This document shows, in pieces, positions 1-8,531 of a stretch of DNA of 41,764 nt. Location of the stretch: the NCBI GenBank assembly GCA_902800905.1, contig CADCGC010000010.1, positions 1 to 41,764 of the forward strand, in the 5' to 3' direction. The stretch is from an uncultured Erysipelotrichaceae bacterium. Lineage in GTDB: Bacteria; Bacillota_I; Bacilli_A; RFN20; CAG-826. The first letter of the stretch is position 1; each line of letters begins with the position of its first letter. A program made the position numbers and the translations under genes. The notes below the pieces were generated by a model. It saw only the letters and a program-made list of their open reading frames with translations. It was not told the origin of the DNA and did not search any database.

Positions 1-102
1 GCCTTTTCAATTATAACATGGAGGTTTTTTCGTAGGAGAAACCCTTCTATTCTCACGTGCATAGCACCCGGTTTTTATCTCACTACGTTTCGATAATAAG
101 AA

Positions 103-137
103 AAGCGGATTCCCATGTAGGTTTCCGCTTCTTTTTT
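103..137 (-). terminator. Terminator of the FGGY kinase gene
   Basis: The 7-bp arms AAGCGGA (103-109) and TCCGCTT (124-130) form a hairpin. Leftward, T-rich sequence follows (read from TTCTTATT below 103); rightward there are six T at 132-137. It abuts the stop codon of the kinase gene, so it most likely ends that leftward transcript and may also stop rightward transcription. Positions 1-100 hold no gene I can support; a short GTGC-ATA-GCAC hairpin followed by CCGGTTTTT lies at about 57-77. Confidence 0.6.
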
Positions 138-1692
138 AATATCTCTTAGTAAATTTGTTGATGTGTTTATATACATCTTTTAGTTGTGGAAACATCTTGA
201 GATATACCTTGCGATATAAGTCTTCATATTGTTCCACAGCGTCTTTATTAGGAGTAAATGTTATTGTCTTATGGCTCATTGCTTTAATCGCATCTTCGAC
301 ATTTCTAAATTCTCCTATGGCCACAAAGGTTGCGATTGCGGCGCCAAGAGAAGTAGTTTCATATGTTTGAACTCTACTAACTGGAAGATTGAAGATATCC
401 GCAGTGATTTGACAGATTGCATCACTTTGTGATCCTCCACCAGAAATCATGAGCTCTTTAACTTTATGTCTTTGACTCTTTTCAATTGATTCAAGACCTT
501 CTCTTAACGCATAGCCAATTCCTTCAATGATTGCTCTGTATAGATGTTCTCTTGTATGGATATCACTAAATCCGATGATTCCGCCTTTTGCTAAAGGTCT
601 TCTTAATCCTGGTCCCCAATATGGTTGCAACACTAATCCATCACTTCCTGGTGGGATTTGGCTTAATCTACTATTAAGCATCTCTTCAACCGCCATATCT
701 TGAATCCTTGATTCATCAATTAATTCTGAAGCAAAGTTCTTGGTAAACCAAGAAAGCATCCAATATCCTCTATAGACTTGAACTTCCATGTTGTACCATC
801 CAGGTACTGCAGCAGGATACGCTGGAAGGAATGGTTCTGGTTCATGATATTTTTGATTTGACACTTCAATCGTGGACGCTGTTCCATATGAAATCGCACC
901 AACGGATTTATCAAGAGCTCCAAGTCCAATTGTTTCACAAGCTTTATCACTTCCAGAAGCGTATAATTTGATACCTTCAGGTAATCCAGTTAATTTACAA
1001 ATCTCTTTGCTTAATTCACCAATTACTTCACCTGGTTGTTTTAATTCAAAGAGCATACTCTTAGGAATTCCAAAGATTACTCCTTTAAGAGCGTTCTCTC
1101 CATACCATTTTCTGTTTTTAAAATCGATTGGGTAGTGGCCTGTTACACTTGCGGCGCTATCACAAAGATTATTTGTTAATTTATATGATAAATAAGTAGA
1201 GATGTTAACGTATTTACTTGTTTTAGCCCAATTTTCTGGTTCGTTTTCTTTGAGCCAATGAGCCATAGTTCTACTTCTATTTAATTTGATAGTTTCACCC
1301 ATTCCAACAAGTTTAAATATTAAAGAATAAAGAGTAGGAATCTTTTCTGATGCCTTTGCCATTCTTTGATCTAACCAAAGTATTGAGTTTCTTACTGGTT
1401 TTAATTCTTTATCTAATTGAACAGAAGAATCTCTAAAAGTCGCAATAGTGGACCCTTTAATTCTTTCTAATTTATCTTTATTAGAACCCGCTAATTCTTT
1501 TAAACAAATTATTAAATTGTCATAGTAGAAATCGGGATCTTGTTCGGCGTAGCCTTTTCCAGTAGAAATATATGGCGGATTATATTTTCTTTTAACAATC
1601 GCTTCAATCTCTCCAGATTTGTTAATTAACGCTGTTCTTAAGGATTGTGTGCCAAAATCAATAGTTAACACTAACGGGGAATTATTACTCAT
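136..1692 (-). CDS. FGGY-family carbohydrate kinase (xylulokinase-like)
   Basis: Predicted cytoplasmic ATP-dependent sugar or polyol kinase of the FGGY family. The N-terminal phosphate-1 motif reads TIDFGTQSLRT, the mid-protein ATPase region contains GSDKACETIGLGAL, and the C-terminal adenosine motif is GGGSQSDAICQ. At about 518 residues it has the usual family length. The frame is open to an ATG at 1707, but I prefer the ATG at 1690-1692: GGAG sits nine bases upstream of it, and a TATAAT (reverse complement at 1713-1718) would place the transcript start near 1705. The substrate cannot be read from the sequence; xylulose is only a family guess, and no transporter or isomerase gene is adjacent. 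It is a single-gene unit on the leading strand of the left arm. Confidence 0.85.
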   Translation of the reverse strand: MSNNSPLVLTIDFGTQSLRTALINKSGEIEAIVKRKYNPPYISTGKGYAEQDPDFYYDNLIICLKELAGSNKDKLERIKGSTIATFRDSSVQLDKELKPVRNSILWLDQRMAKASEKIPTLYSLIFKLVGMGETIKLNRSRTMAHWLKENEPENWAKTSKYVNISTYLSYKLTNNLCDSAASVTGHYPIDFKNRKWYGENALKGVIFGIPKSMLFELKQPGEVIGELSKEICKLTGLPEGIKLYASGSDKACETIGLGALDKSVGAISYGTASTIEVSNQKYHEPEPFLPAYPAAVPGWYNMEVQVYRGYWMLSWFTKNFASELIDESRIQDMAVEEMLNSRLSQIPPGSDGLVLQPYWGPGLRRPLAKGGIIGFSDIHTREHLYRAIIEGIGYALREGLESIEKSQRHKVKELMISGGGSQSDAICQITADIFNLPVSRVQTYETTSLGAAIATFVAIGEFRNVEDAIKAMSHKTITFTPNKDAVEQYEDLYRKVYLKMFPQLKDVYKHINKFTKRY

Positions 1693-1712
1693 ACCTATCA
1701 TCTCCATAAATA

Positions 1713-1718
1713 ATTATA
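1713..1718 (-). promoter_or_regulatory. -10 box for the FGGY kinase gene
   Basis: A perfect TATAAT on the minus strand lies 21 bases before the preferred ATG. The -35 region is weak (ACCACT-like). The implied leader is only about 13 nt and contains GGAG. Confidence 0.45.
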
Positions 1719-1784
1719 CTATCTATCACTTATATAGTGGTAAAATATATAGAAATTGGGCAAAACCCAATAAAGGAGTAAAAC

Positions 1785-2180
1785 ATGAGAAAAACAGCTA
1801 ACATCATGCTTATCATCGGCGGAGTTCTCGCAATCCTTGGAATCATTGGATATCTTATTTCAATCTTTGTCTTTGCTGGTGCCAACAATCCACAATTCAT
1901 CCAAACTTTAAGAGATGCTATTCAACAACAATACCCAGATTACACAGCAGCTCAAATTGATAAAGTGATTGAACAATTTAAACAAATCGCATCAATTATG
2001 ATAGTTGTTATGATTATCCTTTCAGTTACCACTGTCTTAGGCGGAGTTCTTGCTTTTGTTACTGCAAAAGTTCAAACCAAAACACTCTACATTATTAACA
2101 TTGTTATCGGTGTATTGTCCGGCAACATTTTCATTCTTCTCGGTGGAATTTTCGGATTAGTTAAAGACAATAACCAATAA
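1785..2180 (+). CDS. Small membrane protein, DUF4064-like
   Basis: A 131-residue protein with hydrophobic segments at about residues 8-32, 67-93 and 100-125. A polar, Gln-rich loop (about 33-66, containing RDAIQQQYPDYTAAQID) lies between the first two segments. This architecture resembles small Firmicutes membrane proteins annotated DUF4064, but that match is by memory of the pattern only. The start is supported by AAAGGAG eight bases upstream. A small TTGGG-CAAAA-CCCAA hairpin (1756-1770) precedes the ribosome binding site. It is a lone gene between divergent and convergent neighbours and has its own terminator downstream. No function is proposed beyond membrane location. Confidence 0.7.
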   Translation: MRKTANIMLIIGGVLAILGIIGYLISIFVFAGANNPQFIQTLRDAIQQQYPDYTAAQIDKVIEQFKQIASIMIVVMIILSVTTVLGGVLAFVTAKVQTKTLYIINIVIGVLSGNIFILLGGIFGLVKDNNQ

Positions 2181-2205
2181 AGAAACCCATTATTTTACAA
2201 GTATT

Positions 2206-2243
2206 AGAGACATATCAATGTTTGATTGTCTCTTTTCTTTTTT
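2206..2243 (+). terminator. Rho-independent terminator of the small membrane protein gene
   Basis: AGAGACA (2206-2212) pairs with TGTCTCT (2227-2233), and inside it ATCAA pairs with TTGAT around a TGT loop with one bulged T. A broken T tract (TTTCTTTTTT) follows immediately. Confidence 0.8.
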
Positions 2244-2274
2244 GTACTTTTGTAAAATTTTTGAATTTCTACTT

Positions 2275-2362
2275 TTGCATATGCACGCGCTTGTTATAAA
2301 ATATTAGCGCTGGTGAGCGTGATACGTAGACGCTCACAAGATATGCCCTTAGGAGGAAATTT
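2275..2362 (+). promoter_or_regulatory. ppdK promoter and hairpin leader
   Basis: TTGCAT (2275-2280), a 16-nt gap and TAAAAT (2297-2302) form a plausible promoter. The leader contains a perfect 8-bp stem, GTGAGCGT (2313-2320) with ACGCTCAC (2330-2337) and a 9-nt loop. It would sit at the very 5' end of the message and could stabilise it. AGGAGGAAA, a very strong ribosome binding site, follows just before the ATG at 2363. Confidence 0.45.
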
Positions 2363-3484
2363 ATGGCTGAAAAGAAATACGTTTACGCCTTTGAGGAAGC
2401 TTACGGATTAGGTAAGGAACTCTTAGGTGGTAAAGGTGCTGGCTTAGCTGAAATGACACATATTGGTGTCCCAGTCCCAGAAGGATTCACAATTACAACA
2501 GAAGCTTGCACACTCTACTATGAAAGTGGCAAAAAGATTCCAGAATTTGTTAAAGAACAAGTTTTCGCGGCAATCAAAGAAGTCGAAAAGAAAACCGGAA
2601 AAACATTCGGTGGCGACCACAATCCACTTTTAGTCTCAGTCCGTTCTGGCGCTCGTGTTAGTATGCCAGGTATGATGGACACAATCTTAAACTTAGGTTT
2701 AAACGACAAAACCGCTGCTGCTCTTGCAAGAGAGACAGGCAATGAAAGATTTGCGATGGATAGCTTCCGTAGATTCATCCTTATGTTCACAAACATCGCC
2801 AAAGGTCATCCAAGAACCGATATGGACAAGATGCTTGATGATTTAAAGAAGGAAAAAGGCTACAAGCTCGATACAGAAGTCACAACCGAAGAATTAAGAG
2901 AATTAGTTGCTAAATATAAAGCATACTACAAGAAGACATTTGGTGAAGATTTCCCATCAGATCCAAAAGAACAATTAATGGAAGCTGTTGCTGCGGTCTT
3001 CAGAAGCTGGGACAACCCACGTGCTAACATTTACCGTATGCAATACTCAATCCCATATTCATGGGGAACCGCTGTTAACGTTCAATCAATGGCCTTCGGT
3101 AATAAAGGCGAAACATCTGGTACCGGTGTTGCTTTCTCAAGAAACGCTGCTACAGGTGAAAGAGAAATCTCTGCTGAATATTTACCAAACGCACAAGGTG
3201 AAGACGTTGTTGCAGGTATTAGAACACCATTACACATCGATGAATTAAAGAGACGTATGCCAGATGTATACGATCAATTCGTCAAAACAATTAAAAACAT
3301 GGAACTCCACTATCGTGATATGCAAGATATGGAATTCACAGTCGAAGAAGGAAAATTATACTTCTTACAAACACGTTCTGGTAAGAGAACACCAGCCGCT
3401 GCCTTAAATAATCACAAAAGAAGAAGCTGTTCTCAGAATCGATCCAGTTTCATTCGACAAATTACTATTACCAAACTTCGATAA
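2363..3484 (+). pseudogene. ppdK: Pyruvate phosphate dikinase, N-terminal part (frameshifted)
   Basis: Pyruvate phosphate dikinase interconverts pyruvate, ATP and phosphate with phosphoenolpyruvate, AMP and pyrophosphate. This piece holds the N-terminal nucleotide-binding domain: GGKGAGLAEM near residue 20, SVRSGARVSMPGMMDT near 90, and FLQTRSGKRT near 345. The frame then runs off after AAL and ends 35 residues later in unrelated sequence. The true continuation, ITKEEAVLRIDP, resumes in another frame at 3411. Compared with the family, about 11 residues (the helix normally written xIAxDLVxEGx) are missing. Only four bases stand where 33 are expected, a net loss of 29 nt. Codon use stays that of a highly expressed gene on both sides, so the lesion is recent, strain-specific or an assembly error. 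Strong AGGAGG ribosome binding site; transcribed toward the origin. Confidence 0.85.
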
Positions 3485-4979
3485 AGATGACTTAGCAGCT
3501 GCTCAAAGCAGATTAATTGCTAAAGGTAACCCAGCTGGCCCAGGTGCTGGTACAGGTGCTATCGCATTCACCGCTGAAGAAGCAGAAGCCAGACACGCCG
3601 CTGGCGAAAAAGTCGTTCTCGTTCGTGCTGAAACTTCCCCAGAAGATTTAGCAGGTATGATCGCATGTGAAGGTATTCTCACAATGCGTGGTGGTATGAC
3701 ATCACACGCTGCTGTCGTTGCTCGTGGTATGGGTAAATGCTGTATCACAGGTTGTGCTGCTGCATTAATCGATGAAGAAGCAAGAACCTTAACAATCGAT
3801 GGCAAAGTTTACACCGATAAGGACGTCTTATCATTAGATGGTTCCACAGGTAGTGTCTACTCTGGCGATATCAAGAAAGTCGCACCAGACCTCTCCAGTG
3901 GTAACTTTGGTCGTTTAATGTCTTGGGTTGATGAAGCCAGACAAATGAAAGTCAGAACAAACGCTGACACACCAAGAGATGCTCACCAAGCCAAATTATT
4001 CGGTGCTGAAGGTATCGGATTATGCCGTACAGAACATATGTTCTTCGACAAAGACAAGATCTTCTCATTCAGAAAGATGATTCTTGCTGAAACAAAAGAA
4101 GAAAGAGTTGCTGCGTTAGCAGAAATCGAACCATTACAACAAAAAGACTTTGAAGGCTTATTCGAAGAAATGAATGGTTTGAACGTTAACGTTCGTTTAC
4201 TAGATCCACCTCTACATGAATTCTTACCACAAGAAGAAGACAAGATTGAAGAGCTTGCAAAAGCAACTGGTCATACAGTGGAATACATTCATAAGAGAAT
4301 TGAAGAATTACATGAATTCAACCCAATGATGGGTCATAGAGGATGCCGTTTAGACGTCTCCTATCCAGAAATTGGTGAAATGCAAACCAAAGCCATCGTT
4401 AAAGCCGCTATCGCAGTTAACGCAAGAAAAGGTTTACATATCGAACCAGAAATCATGATTCCATTAACCTTAGACCTTAAGGAATTCAAGTTCGTTAAAG
4501 CTATCGTTACAAGAACTGCTGACGAAGTCATTAAAGCCGCTGGTGTTAACATGAAATACCATGTTGGTACAATGATTGAAATCCCAAGAGCAGCCTTATT
4601 ATCAGGTGAAATCGCTGAAGAAGCAGAATTCTTCTCATTCGGTACAAACGACTTAACACAATTAACATTTGGTTTCAGCCGTGATGATGCTTCCAAATTC
4701 TTACCAGATTACTATGGCAACAAGATTTTCGAAGAAGATCCATTCAAGACCTTAGATCAACACGGTGTTGGTAGATTAATCAAGCTTTCTGTCAAAGAAG
4801 GTAGAGCTACCAGACCAGAATTACACGTTGGTGTCTGTGGTGAAACTGGTGGAGAACCAAATTCCATCCAATTCTACCATGATGCAGGTTTAGACTATGT
4901 CTCCTGTTCACCATTCCGTGTTCCTGTGGCTAGACTTGCTGCTGCTCAAGCTGCAATTAGAAGCCCAAGAAAGAAATAG
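3408..4979 (+). pseudogene. ppdK: Pyruvate phosphate dikinase, C-terminal part (frameshifted)
   Basis: This frame is open from 3408 to the stop at 4979, and its first ATG is at 3657. It contains the phosphohistidine domain with the catalytic His in GGMTSHAAVVARG, and the PEP/pyruvate barrel with RLLDPPLHEFLP, GTMIEIPRAALL and FGTNDLTQLTFGFSRDD. The catalytic Cys is in GVCGETGGEP, where most family members have GEHGG. An independent product from 3657 would lack the first part of the phosphohistidine domain and has no good ribosome binding site, so it is unlikely to be a working separate protein. With the N-terminal piece the full enzyme would be about 875 residues. The sequence shows no decay besides the one junction. 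A terminator with a UUCG loop follows. Confidence 0.85.
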
Positions 4980-5002
4980 TTTTCAGCCAACTATCATAAA
5001 TG

Positions 5003-5029
5003 AGCAGTCACTTCGGTGGCTGCTTTTTT
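5003..5029 (+). terminator. Terminator of ppdK
   Basis: AGCAGTCAC (5003-5011) pairs with GTGGCTGCT (5016-5024) around a TTCG tetraloop. The nine pairs include one G-T. Six T follow. Confidence 0.9.
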
Positions 5030-5035
5030 AGTGCA

Positions 5036-5060
5036 AAAAGAAAAGTGGGATTAGCCACTT
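5036..5060 (-). terminator. Terminator of the leftward rpmH-to-glmU train
   Basis: Read leftward, AAGTGG and CCACTT (5043-5048 and 5055-5060) form a 6-bp stem followed by TTTTCTTTTT. It overlaps the stop codon of the 82-residue gene. It faces the ppdK terminator, giving a convergent pair. Confidence 0.65.
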
Positions 5061-5307
5061 ATCTCATCACTGAATGATAGAAGACAAAGTTGTTGTCACC
5101 ATCAATATAGCCGACTTCCTTATCGTTAATGATGATTGAACCATCGTCATCAACATATCCAATTTTCCTTGGAGGGAAGTAAATTTCACCTTCATCGGTA
5201 ATCTCAGCGAACTTCTGTCCGTTGATATATAAGACATTCTCTCCTATATATCCAACGAGCTTATCATCGATATAGATATTTCTTCCAAACGAATCAATGA
5301 TTAGCAT
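5059..5307 (-). CDS. 82-residue protein of 16-residue repeats, unknown function
   Basis: I do not recognise this family. The protein consists of tandem units of about 16 residues. Strand-like cores start at residues 11 (IYID), 26 (LYIN), 42 (IYFP), 58 (IIIN) and 74 (FVFY). Partner strands start at 18 (VGYI), 33 (FAEI), 49 (IGYV) and 65 (VGYI), with Asp/Gly-rich turns between. This predicts a small all-beta repeat protein. There is no signal peptide or membrane segment, and it is acidic. Its start overlaps the end of the glmU-like gene by 7 nt, so the two are probably translationally coupled. The partner lacks the C-terminal half of its left-handed beta helix, so a structural role beside that protein is possible but is only inference. 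Confidence 0.65.
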   Translation of the reverse strand: MLIIDSFGRNIYIDDKLVGYIGENVLYINGQKFAEITDEGEIYFPPRKIGYVDDDGSIIINDKEVGYIDGDNNFVFYHSVMR

Positions 5308-6326
5308 AACGATTCATCTTCCATATCGGTGTATGGGCCAACAAATTTTTGATTCGATATCTTTGATCTTCTGACATAGGAACAAACGATATGATTATCA
5401 TTTCCGATAGTGGAATCCACAATCATGGTGTTTGGTCCAATGAAGTTATTTTCGCCAATGATACATTTTCCCAAAATAGTGGTGTTAGGCATAATAACTG
5501 TGTCTTTACCAATAATGACATCTGGAGAAATGTATGCGGTTTCTGGGTCTTCTAATGACACTCCTGAGACCATTAATTTCTTATTGATTCTTTTCCTAAT
5601 GACTTTAGCAGCATAGCTTAATTGGAATCTATCGCTAACAGAGAAGATATCTTGAGCATCTTCTAAAACATATGCTTCACATTTATGCCCATCATTAGAG
5701 AATAATTTAACTAACTCTGATAGATAGAATTCCTTTTTAGCGTTTTCATTGCTTAATTTTGGAAGATATTTTTGGAGCAAAGCATTATCAATGATATAAA
5801 TTCCAGCGTTAATCTCCATAATCTCGGCTTCTTCTGGGTTGCAGTCTTTATCTTCACGAATATAAAGTAAGCGATAACTTCCTTTTTCTCTTATGATACG
5901 GCCATATCCTGCCGGATTTTCAAGAACAGAAGTGCAAATTGTTAAAGCGTTGCCGTTCTTTTCGTGCTTGTGGTAAATCTTCATCAAGGTTTCTGTTGTA
6001 AGAAGAGGCAATTCTCCTCCAATAACAATAACATCACCTTCTTTTCCTTTTAAGTCAGTAACTTGCATCAATGCATGTCCTGTTCCAAGGATTTCTTTTT
6101 GCCATACGACTTTAGAGTGATGTTTGACACATTCTTCGGTGGCTTTTCCGCCATAACCGACAACTGTGTATAATTCTTTAATTCCTAATGGTTTAACCGC
6201 ATCAATAACAAAGTTAATGAGTGGTTTTCCTAATATTGGATACGCAACTTTTGAGTGGTTTGGGTCTCTTGACTCCATTCTTGAACCACGTCCAGCGCCT
6301 AAAATAACTACATACTTATCTTTCAT
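5301..6326 (-). CDS. glmU: GlmU-like UDP-GlcNAc pyrophosphorylase lacking the acetyltransferase half
   Basis: GlmU normally (about 456 residues) acetylates glucosamine-1-phosphate and then forms UDP-GlcNAc. This protein has 341 residues. It keeps the N-terminal nucleotidyltransferase domain (LGAGRGSRM, HSKVAYPILGKPL, EILGTGHA, PAGYGRI, EINAGIY) and the first coils of the left-handed beta helix (about 253-325), then stops. The coils carrying the acetyltransferase His and acetyl-CoA site are absent. Two metal ligands also differ: the Asp of GDVPL is Glu105 (GGELPL), and the Asn of GVNxR is Ser231 (SVSDR). Gene position after ispE matches Bacillus gcaD/glmU. AAGGAGGAAAAAA precedes the ATG. It may be a uridyltransferase only, act on another sugar phosphate, or be regulatory. 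Confidence 0.75.
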   Translation of the reverse strand: MKDKYVVILGAGRGSRMESRDPNHSKVAYPILGKPLINFVIDAVKPLGIKELYTVVGYGGKATEECVKHHSKVVWQKEILGTGHALMQVTDLKGKEGDVIVIGGELPLLTTETLMKIYHKHEKNGNALTICTSVLENPAGYGRIIREKGSYRLLYIREDKDCNPEEAEIMEINAGIYIIDNALLQKYLPKLSNENAKKEFYLSELVKLFSNDGHKCEAYVLEDAQDIFSVSDRFQLSYAAKVIRKRINKKLMVSGVSLEDPETAYISPDVIIGKDTVIMPNTTILGKCIIGENNFIGPNTMIVDSTIGNDNHIVCSYVRRSKISNQKFVGPYTDMEDESLC

Positions 6327-6338
6327 TTTTTTCCTCCT

Positions 6339-7190
6339 TTATTTCTTTATTTTACAAATCTCTACAAAGTAGTGATCATCGAGTTCTTTTCTAAGTGATT
6401 TTAATAATTTGAGGTCAGTACTTAACGCAAATACGGTTGAGCCACTTCCACTCATGAGGACGATTTTAAGTCCTCTATCTAATAATGCTTGTTTAATCTG
6501 TTTAATTTCAGGAACTAATGATGTTGCCGCCTCTTCTAAAGAGTTTCCAATAGATTCCGCAAGTAAATCATCATCGCCTTCTTTTAACGCCTTTAAAACG
6601 TTTTCAATGTTTGGATGCTTATATTCAGTTGAATCTGCAATCTTAAACACTTCTTTAGTTGAGCATCCAGCAGATGGTTTAACTAATAAAACGTAGTAGT
6701 TGTTTTTAATTTCAATTGGTTCTAACTTTTCTCCAATTCCTCTACATCTAGATGGAATACACGGAATGAAGAATGGAATATCCGCTCCTAAAGGTGTCGC
6801 TAATTCGATTAACTCTTCGTCTGTAGCGCCTAATTTAAGCATTTCATTGACTGCTTTCATAGTGAATGCTGCGTTACTGCTTCCTCCACCTAATCCAGCT
6901 TGCATTGGGATAACTTTGTGAATATAGATTCTAAACTTAGTGGAGAATCCATATTTTGCCGCCATAGAGTTAATTGCAGTAGTGGCGAGGTTATAGTGAA
7001 TTAATCCGTTTGAAAAATCATCAACTGTAACAAAGTTGTCACCGCTCCTTTGAAGAGTTTCAATAATAATTGAATCGTGAAGTTCAATTGGAAGCATGAT
7101 GGAATCTAATTCATGATATCCGTCTTCCCTTTTTCTAACCACATCTAAAGAGATATTGATTTTTGCGTAACTTTTAACTGAAATTGCCAT
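6339..7190 (-). CDS. ispE: 4-diphosphocytidyl-2-C-methyl-D-erythritol kinase
   Basis: GHMP-family kinase of the non-mevalonate (MEP/DOXP) isoprenoid pathway. It phosphorylates the 2-hydroxyl of CDP-methylerythritol in the cytoplasm. The N-terminus has VKSYAKINISLDVVRKREDG, the ATP loop is MQAGLGGGSSNAAF, and the C-terminal GHMP motif is LMSGSGSTVFAL. Its 283 residues match the family. The stretch after GADIPFF is FIPCIPSRCRGIGEKL, where most homologues have a GGTA segment; the GIGE part is kept. It lies 26 nt after rsmA and 12 nt before the glmU-like gene, as part of the same leftward train. GGTGA is the ribosome binding site. It implies that this organism makes isoprenoid precursors from pyruvate and glyceraldehyde-3-phosphate. 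Confidence 0.93.
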   Translation of the reverse strand: MAISVKSYAKINISLDVVRKREDGYHELDSIMLPIELHDSIIIETLQRSGDNFVTVDDFSNGLIHYNLATTAINSMAAKYGFSTKFRIYIHKVIPMQAGLGGGSSNAAFTMKAVNEMLKLGATDEELIELATPLGADIPFFIPCIPSRCRGIGEKLEPIEIKNNYYVLLVKPSAGCSTKEVFKIADSTEYKHPNIENVLKALKEGDDDLLAESIGNSLEEAATSLVPEIKQIKQALLDRGLKIVLMSGSGSTVFALSTDLKLLKSLRKELDDHYFVEICKIKK

Positions 7191-7216
7191 ATAGTCACCT
7201 TCATTATATAACCTTA

Positions 7217-8011
7217 TTATTTTTTTATTAATTGATACATTTTTAAATAATCGTTTGGAGAAATGTTTTCAGGTCTTTTGTTTTCTCCGATATTTAGTTC
7301 TTTTAAAACTTGTATTGCCTTTTCTTTACTGCTGTAATTAGACAAATTGTTTAATATCGTTTTTCTTCTGTTTAAGAAGAGAGATTTACACATCTTGTAA
7401 ACGTTAATAGCGGTCTCTTTATCCACAACTGGTTTGCTATCAAAGACAAAGACTAATGAGTTACACTTTGGAGCTGGATAAAAGCTACCAGGTTTCACTG
7501 TTAGGACCTTCTTTGATTCTCCAAGAAGATGCAACAAAACCGATACAGGGCCATAGTTCTCTCCACTTAAATCAAAGAAGCGATTAAAGGCTTCGCTTTG
7601 GCACATCAAGACCATCTTTTTAGCGTTAGAACTTGTGAGCAAAAATGTTACCAATTCAGTAGTGATGTTATATGGGAGATTACCAATAATTTTGTCGTAT
7701 TTTGAGACGTCAATTTTTCTCACATCATTAAGGATATAATTAATATCTTCCTTATAGAAAATTTTAAGGAAATCAATCATCCTAGAATCGATATCACAAA
7801 CATCTAATTTGCACTTGTCAAATGCATAATGAGTAAGAGATCCAAGTCCTGGTCCAATCTCTAAAACATAGTCATCTTTTTTAAGTTCAAGAGAGTCAAC
7901 AATCTTCTCTGCGATTAAAGGTTCAACAAGAAAATTTTGGCCATAATCTTTATCTGGTCTAACAGAACATTTATTCACTAAATCGTAAATATTTGAACGA
8001 TTAATTTCCAC
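7217..8011 (-). CDS. rsmA: 16S rRNA dimethyladenosine transferase RsmA/KsgA
   Basis: It uses S-adenosylmethionine to dimethylate the two adjacent adenosines in the loop near the 3' end of 16S rRNA during small-subunit assembly. Visible are QNFLVEPLIAEKIV at the N-terminus, the SAM-binding motif VLEIGPGLGSLTHYA, the acidic VCDID that contacts the ribose, and the catalytic NLPYNIT (motif IV). The 264 residues are usual for the family. Its start lies inside rnmV (11-nt overlap). The rnmV-rsmA pairing is the conserved Bacillus arrangement and joins 5S and 16S rRNA maturation in one transcript. Confidence 0.95.
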   Translation of the reverse strand: MEINRSNIYDLVNKCSVRPDKDYGQNFLVEPLIAEKIVDSLELKKDDYVLEIGPGLGSLTHYAFDKCKLDVCDIDSRMIDFLKIFYKEDINYILNDVRKIDVSKYDKIIGNLPYNITTELVTFLLTSSNAKKMVLMCQSEAFNRFFDLSGENYGPVSVLLHLLGESKKVLTVKPGSFYPAPKCNSLVFVFDSKPVVDKETAINVYKMCKSLFLNRRKTILNNLSNYSSKEKAIQVLKELNIGENKRPENISPNDYLKMYQLIKK

Positions 8012-8531
8012 TGATTAACTCCTTTAATTCTTCTGGTGTAACTCGTAATATGTTGAGTTGGTTTTCAATAAATTTATTGTTCCCATCAATTAACCTATAA
8101 TTATTGACAATTGTTTCCTTTATCTTAGTGGGATCACCGCTTAAAGAGATAATGGTAGAGAGGTGGTAGTTATGTCTCTTAATTTCCTCTTGAGTAGTGA
8201 AAGGGGCTAACGCTCTTATAACTTCCTCTTTTTCTAATTCAGCAATTCCGGATTTTTTCCTAAATTTTCTAGTAATTTTTAGACTTTTTGCCTCAAATAC
8301 CGGATTGATTAGACTTTTCAATCGATTTCTAATCATTTCACCTGCTTCATCAGGATCGGTGTAGATTATGAGCTTATTTCTCTTTGATGCTTCTAGTAAA
8401 AACGCTATTTTTTCTTCGCTCAAATCGTATCCGTTTGTGGTAAAAAATAAAGCGTTTACGAAACTAGACAAATAACTTACATCATCTTTGCCTTCAACAA
8501 TTAAAACTCCATCAATATTTATCTTATTCAT
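8001..8531 (-). CDS. rnmV: Ribonuclease M5
   Basis: Toprim-domain endonuclease that makes the final cuts of 5S rRNA precursors in low-GC Gram-positive bacteria. The Toprim signature is at the start (GVLIVEGKDDVSYLSS, with the catalytic Glu), followed by the second acidic motif in LIIYTDPDEAGEMIRNR. Length is 176 residues, normal for the family. It overlaps tatD by 8 nt and rsmA by 11 nt, which suggests coupled translation. Conservation of the tatD-rnmV-rsmA order supports the call. Confidence 0.92.
   Translation of the reverse strand: MNKINIDGVLIVEGKDDVSYLSSFVNALFFTTNGYDLSEEKIAFLLEASKRNKLIIYTDPDEAGEMIRNRLKSLINPVFEAKSLKITRKFRKKSGIAELEKEEVIRALAPFTTQEEIKRHNYHLSTIISLSGDPTKIKETIVNNYRLIDGNNKFIENQLNILRVTPEELKELISGN

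Noticed and set aside
49-60. TCTCACGTGCAT as a parS-like site
   Set aside because: Only the central CACGTG agrees with the ParB consensus; flanks do not match.
3657-4979. Independent C-terminal PPDK enzyme as a designed two-subunit form
   Set aside because: The ATG lies inside the phosphohistidine domain, has no ribosome binding site, and the frame is open and family-like well upstream of it.
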